Below are positions 27,168 through 30,608 of a DNA stretch of 30,608 nt, one piece after another. Within the stretch, counting starts at the first letter, position 1, and every line of letters begins with the position of its first letter. The DNA lies in NCBI GenBank assembly GCA_052246295.1, contig JBQQCO010000028.1, one strand, 5' to 3'. A program made the translations under genes and the position numbers. The stretch is from Piscibacillus sp052246295 (GTDB taxonomy: Bacteria; Bacillota; Bacilli; Bacillales; Alkalibacillaceae). The notes below the pieces were generated by a model, which saw only the letters and a program-made list of their open reading frames with translations, did not search any database and was not told the origin of the DNA.

Positions 27168-28556
27168 TTATTCATTACGATAATTTTCTGCAGCCTCTTC
27201 AGCCTTCTCAACAAATTCTTCTGCCGTCATATTACCAAGCATGAGTGAGACTAGTGCATCACTAATTGGTGTTTCTAAGTCTGCACTCATCGGATGAGGC
27301 TTGTGATAGATTTGAACTTGTTCAGGATCATTAATCATGGCGTTAGCCTCAATTAAGTACTCTGGAACGTTTTCATTTTCTGATAAATCTACACCAGCAA
27401 CGTTCATAATTGCCCCTGTATGTTCAGAGAACGATCTTGCGTATTCTCTAGTAAATACGAAATCTACAAAAGCTTTTGCAGCTTCAGGGTTTTCAGCTTC
27501 CTCAGCAATGGCTAACGGACGTAAATCTGGAACAATAGCCATTGGTTCACCAGCTTCATTCATAGGTGAAGGAATAAAACCAAACTGGAAGTCTTCTGGT
27601 ACGTCCCCTGCCATTTCGTTAGGTAACCAGAATCCAACTGGAATAAATGCATTATCATGAAGTAAGAAATTCATTTGAGATTGTGTATGGTTTAATGCAC
27701 CAAAACCAGAGTCAATATATCCTTCTTCATGCATTTGTTGAACGTTTTGCATGATTGCTAATACTTCATCACTCGTCCATGCTCCTTCTTCACCTGTAAT
27801 AACGTCTGCTAATAAATCGCTACCTCCATAAGCGGCAAATGCAGGATATAACATACCTCTTAAGAAATAGTATGGATGTTGACCAGTTGTAACAAATGGA
27901 GCAATACCTTCATTATCTTGAATGTCTCCCATGGTACTCATAAAGCTTTCAAAGTCTTTTGGTACCTCGTAACCTTCTTGATCAAACCAAGCCATGTCAT
28001 ACCAAGTACCCCAAGTATCAAAAACTAAAGGTAAACTATATAAATCTCCATCGTATGATGCTGGTTCTGCAATAAAGTTATCTAGTAACGGCGATCCATC
28101 TTCAAGTTCGATTTCCTTCGCCCATTCAGATAAATTCATTAACTGTCCATCTTCTACCATTTGAGTCTCACTAGACCCTGCTCCATCAATGTATACAACA
28201 TCAGGTGGATTTCCAGAAACCCAACGAGATCTCATCTCTTCATTAATATTTGGACCCGCATGTTCCACAATTTCTACATCAGGGTACTCTTCTTCAAAAT
28301 CCGCAATGACTTCTTTCCACCAAGAATCACCATAACCACCAACAAAGTATTGGATTTCTAACTCTCCTGAAATTTCCCCGTCATTTGCTTGATCATTATT
28401 CTCTTCATCAGTTCCTTCTGTCTCACCAGATTCTTCATCTTCTGTCGAGTTATTTTCCTCTCCAGGAACTTCATCTGGTGCACACGCTGCTATAAAAACT
28501 AACAAGAATAATATCATGACAAATGTTGTCAACTGCCATCTAACTAACTTGTTCAA
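27168..28556 (-). CDS. Sugar-binding lipoprotein of an ABC transporter (CUT1)
   Basis: Extracellular substrate-binding protein. 462 residues. Signal peptide with lipobox IAAC, C25 lipidated. A very acidic linker (about 26-62) follows, then the family 1 binding domain: LEIQYFVGGYGDSWWKEVIA, DFEEEYPDVEIVEH, NPPDVVYIDGAG, YSLPLVFDTWGTWYDMAWFD, and ENPEAAKAFVDFVFTREYAR. The sugar is unknown. The start is TTG at 28556, 8 nt after GGGGG. The acidic surface suggests a salt-adapted host. The promoter and cre site are 100-170 bp upstream. Confidence 0.93.
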   Translation of the reverse strand: MNKLVRWQLTTFVMILFLLVFIAACAPDEVPGEENNSTEDEESGETEGTDEENNDQANDGEISGELEIQYFVGGYGDSWWKEVIADFEEEYPDVEIVEHAGPNINEEMRSRWVSGNPPDVVYIDGAGSSETQMVEDGQLMNLSEWAKEIELEDGSPLLDNFIAEPASYDGDLYSLPLVFDTWGTWYDMAWFDQEGYEVPKDFESFMSTMGDIQDNEGIAPFVTTGQHPYYFLRGMLYPAFAAYGGSDLLADVITGEEGAWTSDEVLAIMQNVQQMHEEGYIDSGFGALNHTQSQMNFLLHDNAFIPVGFWLPNEMAGDVPEDFQFGFIPSPMNEAGEPMAIVPDLRPLAIAEEAENPEAAKAFVDFVFTREYARSFSEHTGAIMNVAGVDLSENENVPEYLIEANAMINDPEQVQIYHKPHPMSADLETPISDALVSLMLGNMTAEEFVEKAEEAAENYRNE

Positions 28557-28660
28557 GTTCTCATCCCCCTAATTCTTTTAAAATTAAAAGCCACGAATAT
28601 AGAAAACTATACCAAGGCTTTATGTAACAATGTAACCCTACTTCTAAACCTCCTTTTCAG

Positions 28661-28674
28661 TGAAATCGCTTACA
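28661..28674. promoter_or_regulatory. cre site (CcpA)
   Basis: TGAAATCGCTTACA fits the TGNAANCGNTNNCA consensus on both strands. It lies about 20-30 bp downstream of the expected transcription start of the sugar transporter operon, a typical position for carbon catabolite repression. Confidence 0.82.
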
Positions 28675-28699
28675 AATTAAAATCAGAAAATTTAGTTTA

Positions 28700-28728
28700 A
28701 TTATAATTCTAATGATTTTTTATGTCAA
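28700..28728 (-). promoter_or_regulatory. Promoter of the sugar transporter operon
   Basis: Consensus sigma-A promoter on the - strand: TTGACA (28728-28723), 17-bp spacer, TATAAT (28705-28700). The long 5' leader (about 135 nt) contains the cre site. Confidence 0.88.
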
Positions 28729-28799
28729 ATTATGATTAAAAAAATCGTAATAATATTTCATTATATGTATTAACCATCAATAATATGGCTTTTAGACAT

Positions 28800-28836
28800 A
28801 AAAAAAGTTGCTAAGCAATGTTTTGCTTACCAACTT
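28800..28836 (-). terminator. Terminator of the rRNA-tRNA operon
   Basis: On the - strand a 14-bp stem with one mismatch (AAGTTGGTAAGCAA with TTGCTTAGCAACTT) is followed by TTTTTTT. It lies 27 bp after tRNA-Cys and closes the array. Confidence 0.9.
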
Positions 28837-28862
28837 GGATATATGTATATGATAGTTGTTTT

Positions 28863-28936
<74 letters not shown>

Positions 28937-28947
28937 ACATAAAAAAA

Positions 28948-29022
28948 TGGAGCGGAAGACGGGATTCGAACCCGCGACCCCCACCTTGGCAAGGTGGTGT
29001 TCTACCACTGAACTACTTCCGC
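28948..29022 (-). tRNA. tRNA-Gly(GCC)
   Basis: Starts GCGGAAGTAG; anticodon loop TTGCCAA; T arm GGGTTCGAATCCC; CCA encoded. Confidence 0.97.
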
Positions 29023-29030
29023 AATTAAAA

Positions 29031-29105
29031 TGGCTGGGCCACCAGGATTCGAACCTGGGCATCACGAGACCAAAACCCGTTGCCTTACCGCTTGGCTATG
29101 GCCCA
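29031..29105 (-). tRNA. tRNA-Gln(TTG)
   Basis: Starts TGGGCCATAG; anticodon loop TTTTGGT; T arm AGGTTCGAATCCT; CCA encoded. Confidence 0.97.
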
Positions 29106-29113
29106 ATATAAAG

Positions 29114-29187
29114 GGCGATCGGTGGGAATCGAACCCACGAGTGCCGGAGCCACAATCCGGTGCGTTAACCACTTCGCCACGACCGCC
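29114..29187 (-). tRNA. tRNA-His(GTG)
   Basis: Starts with the extra G-1 of tRNA-His (GGCGGTCGTG), paired with C73. Anticodon loop TTGTGGC. The 3' CCA is not encoded (CCTTT follows) and must be added by the CCA enzyme. Confidence 0.96.
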
Positions 29188-29190
29188 ATA

Positions 29191-29264
29191 TGGCAGGGGT
29201 AGTAGGAATCGAACCCACATCAAAGGTTTTGGAGACCTTCGTTTTACCATTAAACTATACCCCT
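29191..29264 (-). tRNA. tRNA-Trp(CCA)
   Basis: Starts AGGGGTATAG; anticodon loop CTCCAAA; T arm GGGTTCGATTCCT; CCA encoded. Confidence 0.97.
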
Positions 29265-29279
29265 ATGTTTTATTAAAAA

Positions 29280-29364
29280 TGGTGGAGGGGGAGAGATTCG
29301 AACTCCCGAACCCTGAGGGAGCGGATTTACAGTCCGCCGCGTTTAGCCACTTCGCTACCCCTCC
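29280..29364 (-). tRNA. tRNA-Tyr(GTA)
   Basis: Starts GGAGGGGTAG; anticodon loop CTGTAAA; long class II variable arm; CCA encoded. In the Bacillus subtilis array a tRNA-Thr stands between Phe and Tyr; it is absent here, with only 7 bp between. Confidence 0.97.
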
Positions 29365-29371
29365 AAATAAA

Positions 29372-29447
<76 letters not shown>

Positions 29448-29474
29448 ATTAAAAAGGTTTATTTTGTTATATAA

Positions 29475-29551
29475 TGGCGGTCCGGACGGGACTCGAACCC
29501 GCGACCTCCTGCGTGACAGGCAGGCATTCTAACCAACTGAACTACCGGACC
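29475..29551 (-). tRNA. tRNA-Asp(GTC)
   Basis: Starts GGTCCGGTAG; anticodon loop CTGTCAC; T arm GGGTTCGAGTCCC; CCA encoded. Confidence 0.97.
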
Positions 29552-29555
29552 ATTT

Positions 29556-29682
<127 letters not shown>

Positions 29683-29775
29683 CTTTTGACTGCTCGTCGC
29701 GTTGCAAACCATTTCGGCGAAGCTTACGCTCCTCGCAAAACCTACGCAGATGATGATTCAAGACGTTTACGGTCT

Positions 29776-29839
29776 TGCTCCACCCCGCGATATTATCAAC
29801 AACTCCATTTCAGGAGTCCTGACTACAAATGTTATTAAA
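29776..29839 (-). repeat. 64-bp direct repeat, copy with truncated tRNA-fMet
   Basis: Second copy, 157 bp upstream in the direction of transcription. It ends after the 14-nt tRNA start CGCGGGGTGGAGCA, then goes into a 93-bp segment of other sequence (29683-29775) that itself contains the tRNA-like words GACTGCTC and TGCTCGTCG. No complete tRNA can form. Confidence 0.9.
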
Positions 29840-29871
29840 ATAACTCTTTTACTCTATTAAGCCCGTATAAA

Positions 29872-29947
29872 TGGTGGAGGATGGCGGGCTCGAACCACCG
29901 ACCCCTTGCTTGTAAGGCAAGTGCTCTCCCAGCTGAGCTAATCCTCC
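29872..29947 (-). tRNA. tRNA-Val(TAC)
   Basis: Starts GGAGGATTAG; anticodon loop CTTACAA; T arm GTGGTTCGAGCCCGC; CCA encoded. Confidence 0.97.
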
Positions 29948-29972
29948 AGGGCAATATGAATGATATAAAAGA

Positions 29973-30044
29973 TGACCCGTACGGGATTCGAACCCGTGTT
30001 ACCGCCGTGAAAGGGCGGTGTCTTAACCACTTGACCAACGGGCC
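29973..30044 (-). tRNA. tRNA-Glu(TTC)
   Basis: Starts GGCCCGTTGG; anticodon loop CTTTCAC; T arm GGGTTCGAATCCC. The 3' CCA is not encoded (ATC follows the acceptor stem). Confidence 0.96.
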
Positions 30045-30057
30045 ATAATAAGTATTA

Positions 30058-30149
30058 TGGCGGAGAGCGAGGGATTCGAACCCTCGAGACCGCGGTAGCG
30101 GCCTACACGATTTCCAATCGTGCTCCTTCGACCACTCGGACAGCTCTCC
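30058..30149 (-). tRNA. tRNA-Ser(GGA)
   Basis: Starts GGAGAGCTGT; anticodon loop TTGGAAA; long variable arm; CCA encoded. Confidence 0.97.
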
Positions 30150-30155
30150 AAGTAA

Positions 30156-30230
30156 TGGCTCCAGCGGCAGGATTCGAACCTGCGACCGATCGGTTAACAG
30201 CCGATTGCTCTACCACTGAGCTACGCTGGA
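30156..30230 (-). tRNA. tRNA-Asn(GTT)
   Basis: Starts TCCAGCGTAG; anticodon loop CTGTTAA; T arm AGGTTCGAATCCT; CCA encoded. First tRNA after 5S. Confidence 0.97.
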
Positions 30231-30272
30231 ATGTGATTCAACTGTCCACGAAGGAGAAGAATTAATCATTAT

Positions 30273-30388
30273 GCCCGGCAACGTCCTACTCTCACAGGGG
30301 AAACACCCCAATTACCATCGGCGCTAGAGAGCTTAACTTCTGTGTTCAGCATGGGAACAGGTGTGACCTCTCTGCTATCGTCACCGGA
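30273..30388 (-). rRNA. rrf: 5S ribosomal RNA
   Basis: 116 nt on the - strand with the conserved GAGGTCACACC, TTCCCATGCTGAACACAGAA, GTTAAGCTCTCTAGCGCCGA and GTGAGAGTAGGACG segments. Ends are placed by comparison with the B. subtilis 5S from memory and may be off by a few bases. Confidence 0.95.
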
Positions 30389-30544
30389 CTTTGTAGTTGT
30401 GTTTATGTAACTCGGAAATTCCGAGACAAGTAATATTATATTCACCTTCGCTGAAAAATGCAAGGGAAATTTAATATTTTTGGTTAACAACCTTCAAAAC
30501 TAAATACGAACTACCAAGCGTCATTTAACGTCTTTTCAAATCGA

Positions 30545-30608
30545 AGTTAAGTCCTCGATCGATTAGTATCCGTCAGCTCCACGTGTCACCACGCGTCCAC
30601 CTCGGACC
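30545..30608 (-). rRNA. rrl: 23S ribosomal RNA, 3' end only
   Basis: The - strand carries GGTCCGAGGTGGACGCGTGG, then GACACGTGGAGCTGACGGAT and ACTAATCGATCGAGGACTTA, the 3' end of Firmicutes 23S rRNA. The rest is beyond the right edge. The 155-bp spacer to 5S (30389-30544) holds no gene. Confidence 0.95.

Noticed and set aside
30269..30490. 73-codon - strand frame over 5S rRNA
   Set aside because: It lies over the 5S gene and its flanks and has no ribosome site.

Overview
The window is low-GC Firmicutes DNA, most likely from a salt- or alkali-adapted member of the Bacillaceae. Evidence: strong AGGAGG ribosome sites with many TTG/GTG starts, a 23S-5S-tRNA array whose order (Asn-Ser-Glu-Val-fMet-Asp-Phe-Tyr-Trp-His-Gln-Gly-Cys) follows the Bacillus pattern, a CcpA-type cre site, and very acidic lipoproteins. 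The genus cannot be fixed from the sequence.

Region 1 (1 to about 21450) is the right-hand part of an integrated temperate tailed phage. From right to left it holds: a large serine integrase next to a hybrid attachment site; a lysogeny cluster on the + strand (CI-like repressor, TPR-like protein, DUF4352-type lipoprotein); a divergent immunity region with repeated 15-bp operators; a long early operon on the - strand (Cro-like protein, Bro-N antirepressor, small proteins, YopX, SbcC-like ATPase, RecT, metallo-beta-lactamase-fold protein, replication initiator with internal iterons, DnaC-like loader, DUF1064 nuclease, MazG, SSB, many small proteins, two HNH-type intruders, ArpU-like late regulator); then a self-contained accessory gene (DUF4145) and the packaging start (HNH, probable cos, small and large terminase). 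The large terminase runs off the left edge, so structural and lysis genes and the other attachment site lie outside.

Region 2 (about 21451 to 25330) is host DNA. It begins with the 5' end of a tRNA-Leu gene and its promoter, cut by the prophage. Next comes a class Ia-like ribonucleotide reductase operon (beta subunit downstream of alpha) behind a cobalamin riboswitch, a terminator and a perfect NrdR box.

Region 3 (25334 to about 28840) is a CUT1-type sugar ABC transporter (binding lipoprotein and two permeases, no ATPase) with a consensus promoter and a cre site. Region 4 (28800 to 30608) is the distal end of an rRNA operon: 23S 3' end, 5S and thirteen tRNAs on the - strand, closed by a terminator. 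The tRNA array carries a 64-bp duplication containing a fragment of tRNA-fMet.

I did not find a clearly new defence or effector system. The observations most worth checking are the iterons conserved in two reading frames, the split tRNA-Leu at the integrase site, the operators reaching into cro, the stand-alone DUF4145 gene, the recombination module without a recognisable exonuclease, and the double (NrdR plus B12) control of ribonucleotide reductase.
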